From positions 1 to 64,000 of the forward strand of contig PMSV01000006.1 of assembly GCA_003168265.1 (NCBI GenBank): a stretch of DNA of 64,000 bases. Reading direction: 5' to 3'. The notes under the pieces were generated by a model. The model saw only the letters and a program-made list of their open reading frames with translations, was not told the DNA's origin and did not search any database. Below are positions 36,241 to 44,727 of the stretch, piece by piece. Positions within the stretch are counted from its first letter, which is position 1; every line of letters starts with the position of its first letter. The stretch is from Chitinophagaceae bacterium (GTDB taxonomy: Bacteria > Bacteroidota > Bacteroidia > Chitinophagales > Chitinophagaceae). Made by a program: the position numbers and the translations under genes.

Positions 36241-36400
36241 CGTTTTCGAGGTTGTCATCATTTTTGCCTCTGAGGAAAAATGCTTTCATTCTCAACCAGA
36301 GGTTTTTAAAATAGAAAAGCCCGGCCAGGACGCCGGCAATGATCATTTGAGCCAGCCAACTGCCGCTGCCCGGATCAATGTAGAGAAAAAAAATTTTCAT
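36233..36400 (-). CDS. Small membrane protein A, IDPGSGS family (55 aa)
   Basis: This gene is not in the ORF track. ATG 36400 to TGA 36233 encodes 55 residues: a short N-terminal hydrophobic run, the motif YIDPGSGSWLAQ, a predicted helix MIIAGVLAGLFYFKNLW and a charged tail (KNDDNLENDE). It shares long identical blocks with small membrane protein B (38063-38266), which excludes chance. I recall similar YIDPGSGS small proteins beside sulfatase-like and NoeA-like genes, without a function. It is coupled to the methyltransferase by overlapping stop/start codons. Confidence 0.8.
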   Translation of the reverse strand: MKIFFLYIDPGSGSWLAQMIIAGVLAGLFYFKNLWLRMKAFFLRGKNDDNLENDE

Positions 36401-36467
36401 GGGGGGGTTAAATAATGAGAATCAAGGTATAAAATGTTTTTCATAATCAATAACCTTCCTTTAAAAG

Positions 36468-37973
36468 TCAATAAAAATAGTCTTTCACAACGGTTGATGA
36501 ATCCCGCAGTAGTGGAAAATGCTGCCCGAAAAAATGGTCAAATACGACCCGGAAACTATTCACAGGACTGATGCTATCATAGAGCATGGAATAATCCCCG
36601 TCAGGGAAATAGGCAGCATAGAAATTCGGCAATTCCCATCGGCTGAGAGAATCGGGAAACCTGCGGAATCCATGATCCCCTTCAATGAGGATAATAGTAT
36701 TTTTTTTATTATGAATCTTCAGTTCTCCGACTATTTCTCGGATGATCAGATTGGCCCATTTTACCTGTGCAATATAAGTATGGTAAAGCGGCTTTTGGGA
36801 TGTAGTATAGGTGAGAAACTTCCCATTTGTATCATATAAATGAGGTGTATGGGGTACAAGTATATGGCCATATACAAAATGAGGAGGGCGGTTCTTGCTG
36901 CTGTCCACAGTAGCTTCAATCTCCCGGATGGTATGTTGAACCGATTCGAATTTTTCCTGCATCTTCTCGTCAAAGGCCACGCTGTCCTTATTGTAAAATG
37001 GCCTGGAATTGCGAAGGCTCGAAAGTATGGATGAACTAAGCGATCCCGGAAGGGTTTGGCCAGGGATCTGTCCATCTACAAGGTAATCAAAAAAATGCCC
37101 CAGCCCGTTTTCTTCAATGCTGTTGCGGAAAGGTGCGATGAACCGAATCTTGTACCCTTCTTTCTTCAGAATGCTGAAAGTCTCATTATCACTCATGGAA
37201 TTATTGCCCTTCATTATATTTTCCACCACCGTGCCGTCCTTGCCTGCATTTCCCGGAATATAATTCATATTAAAAGCCGAGCTGATGGAGAAAACAGTGA
37301 AGGAATAATTGCATCGTGTGTTGGAAGGAATGTAAAATCCGTTGGAGTCGAGCCACGATGTGATCGAATTGTTGTCAAATCCCCAGCGGACCTTCAGGGC
37401 ATTGTTATTTGTATATTCATCGAATACAAAAAAATAGATATCCGGTTTGCTGCTGTCCGGCATTTGGCTGGGAATATACTCCTGAAACAGGGATTTGCCG
37501 GGGTAGATCAGGTTATGGTCCTGCCTGTATTGTTTTATTTTTCCGAAACTGCTGGTGCACTCGAATAAGACTATGCAAAACATCGCCAGATTCAGAAAAC
37601 TGTTGAGTTTGGGGTCAATGCTTCGGGCAAGGACAATTTTTCTTTCCACTAGAAAGATCAGGAAAAATAATATGGGTAACAGTACCCAATAACTGCTTAA
37701 CCGGGTATCAAAAGTAATTTTCCGATAGGCTTCGTGGATTGGTGAAAAAAAGAGCAGAAAGCAAGCGATCGTTATCAGGATCAGGAATATTTTATTATTC
37801 GGAATTCCGGCCATTTTCAGTATCACAAAACAGGATCCGGTCAATCCGTAGATGATCAATCCGAAATAAATGATTTCCGGGAGGGGAATAAAGCGAAATA
37901 ATTCATTGTAATTGTGAAGCAGGAAAAAAAGGGGCAGCAATATCAAGGCAGGCAGTGCAGAGGAATTTTTCAT
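36468..37973 (-). CDS. Membrane sulfatase-fold enzyme B
   Basis: This 501-aa paralogue of enzyme A has the same plan: four or five N-terminal membrane helices (to about residue 145), KPDIYFFVFDEYTNN, NYSFTVFSISSAFNM with the candidate nucleophile, VYGHILVPHTPHLYD and IILIEGDHGFRR. Identity between A and B is concentrated in these blocks, while the spacer regions differ, so they probably act on related but different acceptors. It follows small membrane protein B by 89 bases, and small membrane protein A starts 67 bases after its stop. CxPxR is absent, so sulfate release is not supported by sequence. Confidence 0.78.
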   Translation of the reverse strand: MKNSSALPALILLPLFFLLHNYNELFRFIPLPEIIYFGLIIYGLTGSCFVILKMAGIPNNKIFLILITIACFLLFFSPIHEAYRKITFDTRLSSYWVLLPILFFLIFLVERKIVLARSIDPKLNSFLNLAMFCIVLFECTSSFGKIKQYRQDHNLIYPGKSLFQEYIPSQMPDSSKPDIYFFVFDEYTNNNALKVRWGFDNNSITSWLDSNGFYIPSNTRCNYSFTVFSISSAFNMNYIPGNAGKDGTVVENIMKGNNSMSDNETFSILKKEGYKIRFIAPFRNSIEENGLGHFFDYLVDGQIPGQTLPGSLSSSILSSLRNSRPFYNKDSVAFDEKMQEKFESVQHTIREIEATVDSSKNRPPHFVYGHILVPHTPHLYDTNGKFLTYTTSQKPLYHTYIAQVKWANLIIREIVGELKIHNKKNTIILIEGDHGFRRFPDSLSRWELPNFYAAYFPDGDYSMLYDSISPVNSFRVVFDHFFGQHFPLLRDSSTVVKDYFY

Positions 37974-38062
37974 GCATGAAAGGTTGTTATTATTGCAAGT
38001 GATCAGGCTGGTTGGATCGGACCTGCTAATTCCTGAGAGAAAGACCCTTAAAATCCAGGGAT

Positions 38063-38266
38063 TAAAAGTTGATAGGCCGAAGCGTTTTAGTCGTCGTTTT
38101 CCGTTATTTCATCTTTTTGGCCCTTGGAGAAAATCTTGCCGAAGAAGGACTTTACTCTAATCCAGAGATTCTTGAAATAAAATAATCCAGCCAGCACCCC
38201 GGCAATGATCATTTGAACTAGGTAGCTCCCACTGCCCGGATCAATATAAAGCAACAAACGGTTCAT
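38063..38266 (-). CDS. Small membrane protein B, IDPGSGS family (67 aa)
   Basis: This gene is absent from the ORF track. It runs from ATG 38266 to TAA 38063-38065 and encodes 67 residues with YIDPGSGSYLVQ, the helix MIIAGVLAGLFYFKNLW, a basic stretch (KSFFGKIFSKGQK) and a Thr-rich tail. The first 40 residues nearly match small membrane protein A. Its ATG shares one base with the stop of the M42 peptidase (TAATG), so translation is probably coupled to that gene. The paired positions of A and B next to two paralogous sulfatase-fold enzymes suggest each is a partner subunit; this is inference. Confidence 0.8.
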
Positions 38267-39384
38267 TACAGGTAACTTAAGTTGGTTCTTGGATTAAGAT
38301 TCAGCAATGTTTCATACATCAATTCGATCGTTTGCCCGATATCTTTTTTATGCAACATTTCTACTGTTGTATGCATATAACGAAGGGGGATGGAAATTAG
38401 TATGGATGGGCAACCTTCGTTAGCGTATGCAAAAGAGTCAGTGTCAGTGCCTGTGCTGCGGGAGAGCGTTCTCCATTGAACGGGGATATGATTTCTCTTA
38501 GCTACTTCTTCTACCAGGCCCAATAGTTTATTATGGATTGCGGGAGCATAGGCCAGAGAAGGACCTTTTCCGCATGCGATCTCTCCCTCAATGATCTTAT
38601 TGACCATCGGAGTGGCCGTATCATGGGTCACATCGGTAATGATCGCTACATTGGGCTTGATCCGGCGGGCAATCATTTCGGCTCCGCGAAGCCCGATTTC
38701 CTCCTGGACGGCATTGACAATATAGAGCGCATAGGGCAATTGTTTTTTCTTTTCCTTAACGAGGCGGGCAACTTCGGCGATCATGAATCCGCCGATCCGG
38801 TTGTCAAAAGCCCTTCCGATATAGTAATCATGGGACAATTCGTCAAAACCATCCTGATAGGTTACCACAGAACCGACATGGATGCCGAGTTCTTCCACTT
38901 CCTTTTTGGTTCGGGCGCCGCAATCAAGGAAAAGATTGTCTACTTTGGGCTGCGGCTCCTTGGATTCGTTATTGCTGATCCGGGTATGTATGGCAGGCCA
39001 TCCGAATACCGCTTTAACTGGCCCTTTGCGGCCATGTATGAAAACCCGCTGACTTGGAGCGATCTGGGGGTCCACACCGCCATTCCTTTTCAAATAAAGA
39101 AGGCCTTCGGGATTGATATAATTTACAAACCAACTGATCTCATCTGCATGTGCTTCGATTACAACTTTGAAAGTCTTCTCCGGATTCACTACACCTACAG
39201 CCGTACCATAGGGGTCGCTGAAATGGCTGTCTACAAAAGGCTTGATGTATTCGAGCCAAAGTTTCTGACCACTGGTTTCAAAACCTACGGGAGAAGCATT
39301 GTTTATGTAATTTCTTAAGAATTGGAGGGAAACATCGCTAATAAAAGATTTCTTTTTCTTGTTTGCAATAGTTGTCTTGGCCAT
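38266..39384 (-). CDS. M42 family metallopeptidase
   Basis: The 372-aa protein matches the M42 (glutamyl aminopeptidase/cellulase M-like) family: EAHADEISWFV (first metal ligand and Asp), GRAFDNRIGG (bridging Asp), NAVQEEIGLRGA (catalytic Glu and ligand), VAIITDVTHDT and a C-terminal MHTTVEML (last His ligand). It is cytoplasmic and forms large dinuclear-metal aminopeptidase assemblies in known members. It is placed between the UbiA-like gene (16 bases) and small membrane protein B (TAATG overlap), so it is probably co-transcribed with the envelope genes, although a functional link is not evident. Confidence 0.9.
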   Translation of the reverse strand: MAKTTIANKKKKSFISDVSLQFLRNYINNASPVGFETSGQKLWLEYIKPFVDSHFSDPYGTAVGVVNPEKTFKVVIEAHADEISWFVNYINPEGLLYLKRNGGVDPQIAPSQRVFIHGRKGPVKAVFGWPAIHTRISNNESKEPQPKVDNLFLDCGARTKKEVEELGIHVGSVVTYQDGFDELSHDYYIGRAFDNRIGGFMIAEVARLVKEKKKQLPYALYIVNAVQEEIGLRGAEMIARRIKPNVAIITDVTHDTATPMVNKIIEGEIACGKGPSLAYAPAIHNKLLGLVEEVAKRNHIPVQWRTLSRSTGTDTDSFAYANEGCPSILISIPLRYMHTTVEMLHKKDIGQTIELMYETLLNLNPRTNLSYL

Positions 39385-39400
39385 ATAATTCTATTAAAAT

Positions 39401-40267
39401 TCAAAAATAATTAAATAATGTCACTGCCGAGGACAACATCATCAGGCCGTCAAGCACGAAATAATACAGGTAATCGGAAAAATCCTTCCTGGCTCTTCGG
39501 TAGAGCAGGGCGGTCATCAAACCGGGTACTAGAAGTATTAAAATAAGTTTGCCGGAAAAACCGCAGAAAGCCATACAGACCGTGGAAATCAGGAATACCA
39601 GCAGGGTCAGAAAGAACAATCTATCAATGCCTTTTTCTGTCAAATAGGTGATCATGCTGCGAATCCCTTCCTTTTTATCATCCTCCCTGTCCCGGTAATC
39701 AAAAAGAATGCAAATGGAATATATTAAGCAGAACCTGCTGACTGCAAATACCAGGTCTGCCACCACGAGGCTATGATTTTCCGAAAATACCGGCAATAAG
39801 GTGGTGACGAACATCCATACCAGGGCAAGAAAAATGGTCTTGCCCACGGCGATATCCTTCAATTGCTTGAACAGGTTCTGGGGAATCTTAGGGGCCGAGT
39901 AGAGAAAGGTGATAAATGCTGCAAAGGAAAGGGCCATCCAATGTTCGATCAAACTGAAAAAAAAGAATAGCGATCCGGCAAGCCCAAGCAGGCATAACAA
40001 AAGATTCAAATCGCGGTGCCTCAGTGTCCATTCGGCACGTTTGGATACGATTACTGAAAAGGGAGTGAGCCACCAGTGAAAATTATAACTGCAAATAGTG
40101 GAAAAAAAAACAAACCAGGTAAGTGATGACGAAGGTGGATTGTGGAAAAGCAGTTGGCAGGTTTGATTTACCATCAAAACCGCACAGAAAGAAATATAAA
40201 GGCTGCTGAATAAAAAAAAATCAAAAATATTAATAAAAAAACTGCTTAGGCTCTTGGTTGGGTTCAA
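39401..40267 (-). CDS. UbiA-superfamily-like membrane protein
   Basis: The 288-aa protein is almost wholly hydrophobic, with about eight or nine helices. FLYSAPKIP, ALVWMFVTTLLPV and the acidic loop DYRDREDDKK resemble the second half of UbiA prenyltransferases, where the latter would be the second Asp-rich motif. The first motif (NDxxD-like) is not visible where expected (SYNFHWWLTP), so prenyl transfer is doubtful. It may be a diverged or non-catalytic member. It begins 11 bases after the stop of the preceding lipoprotein gene. Confidence 0.6.
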   Translation of the reverse strand: MNPTKSLSSFFINIFDFFLFSSLYISFCAVLMVNQTCQLLFHNPPSSSLTWFVFFSTICSYNFHWWLTPFSVIVSKRAEWTLRHRDLNLLLCLLGLAGSLFFFFSLIEHWMALSFAAFITFLYSAPKIPQNLFKQLKDIAVGKTIFLALVWMFVTTLLPVFSENHSLVVADLVFAVSRFCLIYSICILFDYRDREDDKKEGIRSMITYLTEKGIDRLFFLTLLVFLISTVCMAFCGFSGKLILILLVPGLMTALLYRRARKDFSDYLYYFVLDGLMMLSSAVTLFNYF

Positions 40268-40278
40268 GAAGAAGGTGT

Positions 40279-40740
40279 TTAATTAAATCGTTGGACAATG
40301 ATCAAACCGGTAGTAACCGTGTCACTTACATTGCCCGCATTGTCTTTTGCAACAAATTGAAAGATCAGGCTGTCCGGATAGTCCACGGGAGGAGTGCCAT
40401 ACTGCGGCGGGGTAATGGCCGAGATCAAAAAATCCTCATATCCAAGATCGAGCTGCATCTGGCCTTTAGGGCTACCGTCATAACCTGGAGCACTGATATA
40501 GAAACTATCACCCTGGGTAACCGTCTGAATCTGGTTGATCCTGGTCTTCCCGATGTAAATGGTATCAATGGGATGGCCTCCCTTGTCGGTAAAGTCAAAA
40601 TTCACAAGAAGGTCTTCGCCAACCTGAATATTTGTTGCACTCAAGGAGGTGAGTTTGATGCTCAGGCTTCCCCCTCCGTCTTTTTTGCAGGAGATTATTG
40701 TAAAAAGGATCAATCCGGTCAACAAATTCCTGTAGTTCAT
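40279..40740 (-). CDS. Small lipoprotein of unknown function
   Basis: Taking ATG 40740 (MNYRNLLTGLILFTIISCKKD) gives a typical lipoprotein signal with the acylated Cys at position 18; the ORF-track start is seven residues earlier. The mature 135 residues are beta-rich (VNFDFTDKGGHPIDTIYIGKT, FVAKDNAGNVSDTV), like a bacterial Ig-type fold. No enzymatic motif is seen. It is the first gene of the eight-gene minus-strand run down to 33348 and is divergent from the LuxE-like gene. Confidence 0.72.
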   Translation of the reverse strand: MNYRNLLTGLILFTIISCKKDGGGSLSIKLTSLSATNIQVGEDLLVNFDFTDKGGHPIDTIYIGKTRINQIQTVTQGDSFYISAPGYDGSPKGQMQLDLGYEDFLISAITPPQYGTPPVDYPDSLIFQFVAKDNAGNVSDTVTTGLIIVQRFN

Positions 40741-40908
40741 CTGAAGATTTATAGTTTTCACTGTTTGCCAGATTAAACCTTGCTTATTTATTTCCGCCTT
40801 TGAGCCAAGACGCTGAAGCCCGGTTTCATGCCATTGAATTGTATATACAAACCTACGTGATTTTGACGAAAAGGTTTACTATTGCGATTGTTTTTACAAT
40901 TTGTTTGC

Positions 40909-41892
40909 ATGTTGGGATTCCCGGATAATATATTCCAGTTGGAAGAAGCGGATTTTAATGACCAGGCCCTGGAAATATTTCAGTTCCAGTACCGGAACAA
41001 TTCGCTTTACCGGGATTTTACGAACGGTCTGCAAATTCGTCCGGATGCCGTGCGCTCCATTTCCCAGATCCCATTCCTGCCCATCAGTTTTTTTAAGACC
41101 CATGCTGTAAAGACAACGGATTTTGAAGCCCAGATCCTGTTTGAAAGCAGCGGAACTACACAGACAGAACAAAGCCGTCATCTGCTCAGGGATTTAAATC
41201 TATACATAGAGAGCTTTATGCGTGGTTTTGAACTTTTCTATGGGCCTGCCAGCAACTTTTGTGTCCTTGGCCTTCTGCCATCCTACCTGGAACGAAAGGG
41301 CTCTTCCCTGATCTTTATGGTGGAAGAATTGATCAACCGAAGCGGGCACGCCAGGAGCGGCTTTTATTTGAATGAATACGAACGTTTGAATGAAGTTCTG
41401 ACTGAACTTGAAGCCAAAGGGCAGCCTACTCTGCTGATCGGAGTAACCTATGCCTTATTGGATTTTGCGGAGAAATTCCCGATGGAATTTAATCACACGA
41501 TCGTTATGGAAACTGGCGGGATGAAGGGCAGGCGAAAGGAATTGACCCGGGAAGAGGTACATGGTCGATTGTGCAAGAGTTTCGGTTTGTCCTACATACA
41601 TTCGGAATACGGGATGACGGAGCTTCTTTCCCAGGCCTATTCAAAAGGAAATGGCCGGTTTCAATGCGTTCCATGGATGCGTATTTTGGTTCGGGAGGAC
41701 GACGATCCGATGGAAGTTAAGGAGGCCGGAGATGGGATCATTCAGGTCATCGACCTGGCAAATATTTACTCCTGTTCGTTTATCGCTACAGAAGACCTGG
41801 GCAGATCCGGGCTGGAAGAGGGTCATTCCTTTGAGGTCGCCGGAAGGCTGGATGCGAGCGATCTGAGGGGCTGCAATCTCTTAGTCACTTAA
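40909..41892 (+). CDS. LuxE/PaaK-like acyl synthetase
   Basis: This protein of 327 aa (from ATG 40909; the ORF-track TTG adds nine residues) belongs to the acyl-protein synthetase LuxE/PaaK branch of the ANL adenylating enzymes. It has FESSGTTQTEQSRH (nucleotide-binding Ser/Thr/Gly loop), IVMETGGMKGRRKELTREEV and HSEYGMTELLSQAYS (adenylation motif). Such proteins activate a fatty or aryl acid. It is alone, without the LuxC or LuxD partners of bioluminescence. Related stand-alone genes lie in exopolysaccharide and lipid clusters. Its end overlaps the convergent Gfo/Idh/MocA gene by 12 bases. Confidence 0.82.
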   Translation: MLGFPDNIFQLEEADFNDQALEIFQFQYRNNSLYRDFTNGLQIRPDAVRSISQIPFLPISFFKTHAVKTTDFEAQILFESSGTTQTEQSRHLLRDLNLYIESFMRGFELFYGPASNFCVLGLLPSYLERKGSSLIFMVEELINRSGHARSGFYLNEYERLNEVLTELEAKGQPTLLIGVTYALLDFAEKFPMEFNHTIVMETGGMKGRRKELTREEVHGRLCKSFGLSYIHSEYGMTELLSQAYSKGNGRFQCVPWMRILVREDDDPMEVKEAGDGIIQVIDLANIYSCSFIATEDLGRSGLEEGHSFEVAGRLDASDLRGCNLLVT

Positions 41893-42948
41893 AGGCAAAA
41901 GCCCGGTACAGGGTATTGTGCATTTTTTTTCATGGCTTTCAATGGCCAGTTCTACCATTCGGATGGTATTGTATCCCTGCTCGGCTTTTTCACGCAAGGG
42001 GATACCTGCACGGATAGACAGAAATAGGTTCTTATAATAAAGACCGAAATTGCCATTTAAGGAGGGGAATTTTTCCCTGATTATACTCCCATTGATTTCC
42101 GTATGTATGAGTCCCCAGTTTTCTTCTGCTTCCTTTCCCCAGTCCAACTGATCTGGAATAACCCCGATTTTAAGCAGTTCTTCCTGAGGGTCCTCACCCG
42201 ATTTTATAAAGGATCCTTTTAGTCCGTGAATCATATAGCGGGGGCCTGGTTCTCTTACCAGCATACCGGATTTTAGGATTGCTTTGCTATTTCCATAGTC
42301 CAGCCTTAGATCAAAATAATCGTTGATCTGTGCATGGGGCCTTTGTATCCTTAGATCGGCCGTAATGGTCTGAGGCAACCCAAAAAGCAGAAGGGCCTGG
42401 TCAATCAAATGGGAGCCCAGGTCGTAGAGAATGCCGCTGCCTGGTAAATCCTTTTCCCGCCATGCATTGGGCTTGAGCTCGGGCCGGTAACGATCGTAAT
42501 GAGCCTCAAATTCCACGATTTTGCCTAGCAAATGATCGTTCAGGATACTACGGATCGTGAGAAAATCGCAAGCATAGCGGCGGTTCTGAAAGACGCTTAA
42601 GAAGCGACCTGTATTTTGGGAGATTCTGATTAGTTCTAAGGCCTGGGAAGAATGGATAGTAAAGGGCTTTTCAACAACGACATGCTTTCCGGCTTCCAGG
42701 GCCTTTTTGGCATATTCAAAATGCGTGTCATTCGGGCTGGTAACAATGACCAGTTCAAGCCCGGGAAAAGAAAGCAATTCTTCAATGTTTCTTACAATAC
42801 TTACTTGCGGATAGCGGGGAAGGGAATCCTTTTGATGTCTTTCCAAAATGCAGGAAATTTTATACTCCTGCATGGAACTCAAAAAAGGCGCATGCATCAC
42901 TTTGGATGTCATTCCGAAACTAGTCAGGCCCGCTGAGATAGAATTCAC
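41881..42948 (-). CDS. Gfo/Idh/MocA family oxidoreductase
   Basis: The 355-aa protein has an N-terminal Rossmann domain, with the start degenerate (GLTSFGMTSKVMHAPFL instead of GxGxxG), then LVIVTSPNDTHFEYAKKALEAGKHVVVEKPFT, which contains the family's EKP motif, and a C-terminal substrate domain with DLGSHLIDQALLLFG. It is a cytoplasmic NAD(P)-dependent sugar or inositol dehydrogenase by family; the substrate is unknown. Confidence 0.9.
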   Translation of the reverse strand: MNSISAGLTSFGMTSKVMHAPFLSSMQEYKISCILERHQKDSLPRYPQVSIVRNIEELLSFPGLELVIVTSPNDTHFEYAKKALEAGKHVVVEKPFTIHSSQALELIRISQNTGRFLSVFQNRRYACDFLTIRSILNDHLLGKIVEFEAHYDRYRPELKPNAWREKDLPGSGILYDLGSHLIDQALLLFGLPQTITADLRIQRPHAQINDYFDLRLDYGNSKAILKSGMLVREPGPRYMIHGLKGSFIKSGEDPQEELLKIGVIPDQLDWGKEAEENWGLIHTEINGSIIREKFPSLNGNFGLYYKNLFLSIRAGIPLREKAEQGYNTIRMVELAIESHEKKCTIPCTGLLPLSD

Positions 42949-43117
42949 GGCAATTCAGATAGAAATGACTGATAGGTGTTTAATAAGAGCCGGGCAATAG
43001 ATATAAGGATATTTTGCCAAAAAACTGCCACTCCAGGCTTAATTTGTAAGTCAGATGGCCCTTCGCTATTCGCTCAGGGGTTTTTCATCACCTGATAAAG
43101 ACTAATGCACAGACTTA

Positions 43118-43552
43118 TCAGGCAAGTGCGGTTTCTACGAATTTTTTCCTGGAGGTCTTGACCTGGATCTTCGGTTTTTGGAACATGAGTGCAGTCCATA
43201 CATGGTCGATTGTCACTTCATCAACACTTTCATAACCGGCAGCAGTGATGCATTTCCAATTGCAGTCCCTGTTTAGCGTAGTTGCGATCTTGGAAGCCAG
43301 TTTGGGGTAAGCTACCCACAATTTTGCTTCCTGCTGCATGGCAGGCATTATCTCCCCGATTATGTTGTTAAGCTGCGTTTCGTTTACAACGAAAATCATT
43401 GCAAAATCAATCTTTCTGGACTTGAGCAGGGGAGTGATGTTTTTAGCAAAAGTTAACTTGACAAACTGTTTTTCGATGGAGGAGGGTAGGCCCTGAATCA
43501 GCAGATTTTTTTCATCTTTTAGCTGAAGCTTTTCCAATAAGTTATTTAACAT
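43118..43552 (-). CDS. DUF3052-like protein
   Basis: The 144-aa protein starts MLNNLLEKLQLKD and has a small alpha/beta pattern (KIDFAMIFVVNETQLNNIIGEIMPAM, LWVAYPKLAS, VTIDHVWTALMF) that resembles DUF3052-type proteins, where a short Rossmann-like fold is suspected. No catalytic residue is apparent. It is cytoplasmic with no membrane segment. A -7 box (TAAATTTG) lies about 48 bases upstream. Confidence 0.6.
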   Translation of the reverse strand: MLNNLLEKLQLKDEKNLLIQGLPSSIEKQFVKLTFAKNITPLLKSRKIDFAMIFVVNETQLNNIIGEIMPAMQQEAKLWVAYPKLASKIATTLNRDCNWKCITAAGYESVDEVTIDHVWTALMFQKPKIQVKTSRKKFVETALA

Positions 43553-43599
43553 CTTTTACAGTTTTTATTTAAAAGAAACTTATCCTACTTTAAGGAGCG

Positions 43600-43607
43600 C
43601 AAATTTA
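43600..43607 (-). promoter_or_regulatory. Probable -7 box of the DUF3052-like gene
   Basis: The minus strand reads TAAATTTG, a TAnnTTTG match 48 bases before the ATG at 43552. Confidence 0.45.
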
Positions 43608-43726
43608 CAAAAAATTAATGGTCATTTTGACATTTTCAACAAAAAGGGCCGAAATCGTTTGCTCAAGGCCACAGATCAAACGCATTTTTGTCGTTCAGGC
43701 GGGTGGGAATTATAGGAATATCAGGT

Positions 43727-44386
43727 TTACTGCAGGCTTTTGGTCTTACGCATCCTCCTTCTGTCGCGGTATTTCAGGATTGGAACCTTACTTTCACTGC
43801 CCCTGATCAATCTCCCGATGTTCTTTTGATGGGTAAGAACAACGAGCAGGGCCACAGAAATGGCAAAAGCCCGGTAAATGGGCTCCTTTTCATCGAAAAT
43901 GAAGAGTATAAGTATAGCGAAAGCAATGCTTGCCAAAATTGAACTCAATGATACAAAACGGGTTAAGTAAAGTACCAGTATAAAAATTACAACACAGCAA
44001 ACGGCAACAAGAGGTTGGATCGCAAGGATCATCCCAAATAATGTCGCAACCCCTTTACCGCCGCGGAATTCGGCCCAAACAGGAAAAATATGACCCATCA
44101 CTGCAGCAAGGCCAAGACCTACCATGAAATTGGTGCGGTCGAATTCATCGTGTAAGTAATATGGAATTAGAATATAAAGACTGGTTGCAACGACACCTTT
44201 GATCACATCAACGATCATTACAAAAGACCCCCATTTCGAGCCCAAAACACGAAAAGTATTGGTCGCGCCGGCATTCCCGCTGCCATATTCCCGGATATCG
44301 ATGTCAAAAAAGTACTTACTTATCCAGACAGCCGTAGGTATTGAGCCGATCAGGTAGGCCAAAATAATAAGTAGAACTTCGACCAT
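43727..44386 (-). CDS. plsY: Glycerol-3-phosphate acyltransferase PlsY
   Basis: This 219-aa membrane protein has the PlsY motifs in order: GSIPTAVWISKYFF with REYGSGNAGATNTFRVLG (motif 1), FRGGKGVATLFG (motif 2) and LTRFVSLSSI (motif 3), over about five helices. It acylates glycerol-3-phosphate from acyl-phosphate, the first step of phospholipid synthesis at the inner membrane. It appears monocistronic with its own promoter box. Confidence 0.95.
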   Translation of the reverse strand: MVEVLLIILAYLIGSIPTAVWISKYFFDIDIREYGSGNAGATNTFRVLGSKWGSFVMIVDVIKGVVATSLYILIPYYLHDEFDRTNFMVGLGLAAVMGHIFPVWAEFRGGKGVATLFGMILAIQPLVAVCCVVIFILVLYLTRFVSLSSILASIAFAILILFIFDEKEPIYRAFAISVALLVVLTHQKNIGRLIRGSESKVPILKYRDRRRMRKTKSLQ

Positions 44387-44412
44387 GAATAAAAGGGGGT
44401 TGAATTGGAATA

Positions 44413-44420
44413 CAAATATA
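44413..44420 (-). promoter_or_regulatory. Probable -7 box of plsY
   Basis: The minus strand reads TATATTTG, a TAnnTTTG match 27 bases before the plsY ATG. Confidence 0.5.
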
Positions 44421-44478
44421 ACAAAAATTATGAAAAAAAAGGTAGATAATTATTGGCTCAAGTATCCGGCTGATCCAT

Positions 44479-44727
44479 TCATTCTTGTAAAAAAGATTTT
44501 CTAATTTTAAATCTGTTAACACTTGTAATACGCTCAATATCAGACAGATCTTTTTTCAATAAACTACTTACTATTAAAACGCCTGCAGCTTTCAAATGTT
44601 GTAGCATAATAGTGAAAGCCCTTTCAACTAGCAGGGCAAAGCAGATATCCGAATCCGTATCCTTACTCAAATCAATATGTATTTCCAGGTGACCGGACGC
44701 GTTTTCAATGCAAAACGAAAAAGCCTG
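44479..44727 (-). CDS. Doubtful small ORF between pnp and plsY
   Basis: The frame 44479-44730 encodes up to 83 residues (LVERAFTIMLQHLKAAGVLIVSSLL), but its only early start codon is a GTG inside the pnp terminator hairpin, and no ATG occurs before residue 42. The sequence looks mildly protein-like and could be a remnant or a gene with a rare start. I have no family for it. Confidence 0.25.
   Translation of the reverse strand, partial: QAFSFCIENASGHLEIHIDLSKDTDSDICFALLVERAFTIMLQHLKAAGVLIVSSLLKKDLSDIERITSVNRFKIRKSFLQE

Noticed and set aside
43091-43122. Hairpin CCTGATAA/TTATCAGG near the stop of the DUF3052-like gene
   Set aside because: It has a long loop and no T run, so it was not called a terminator.
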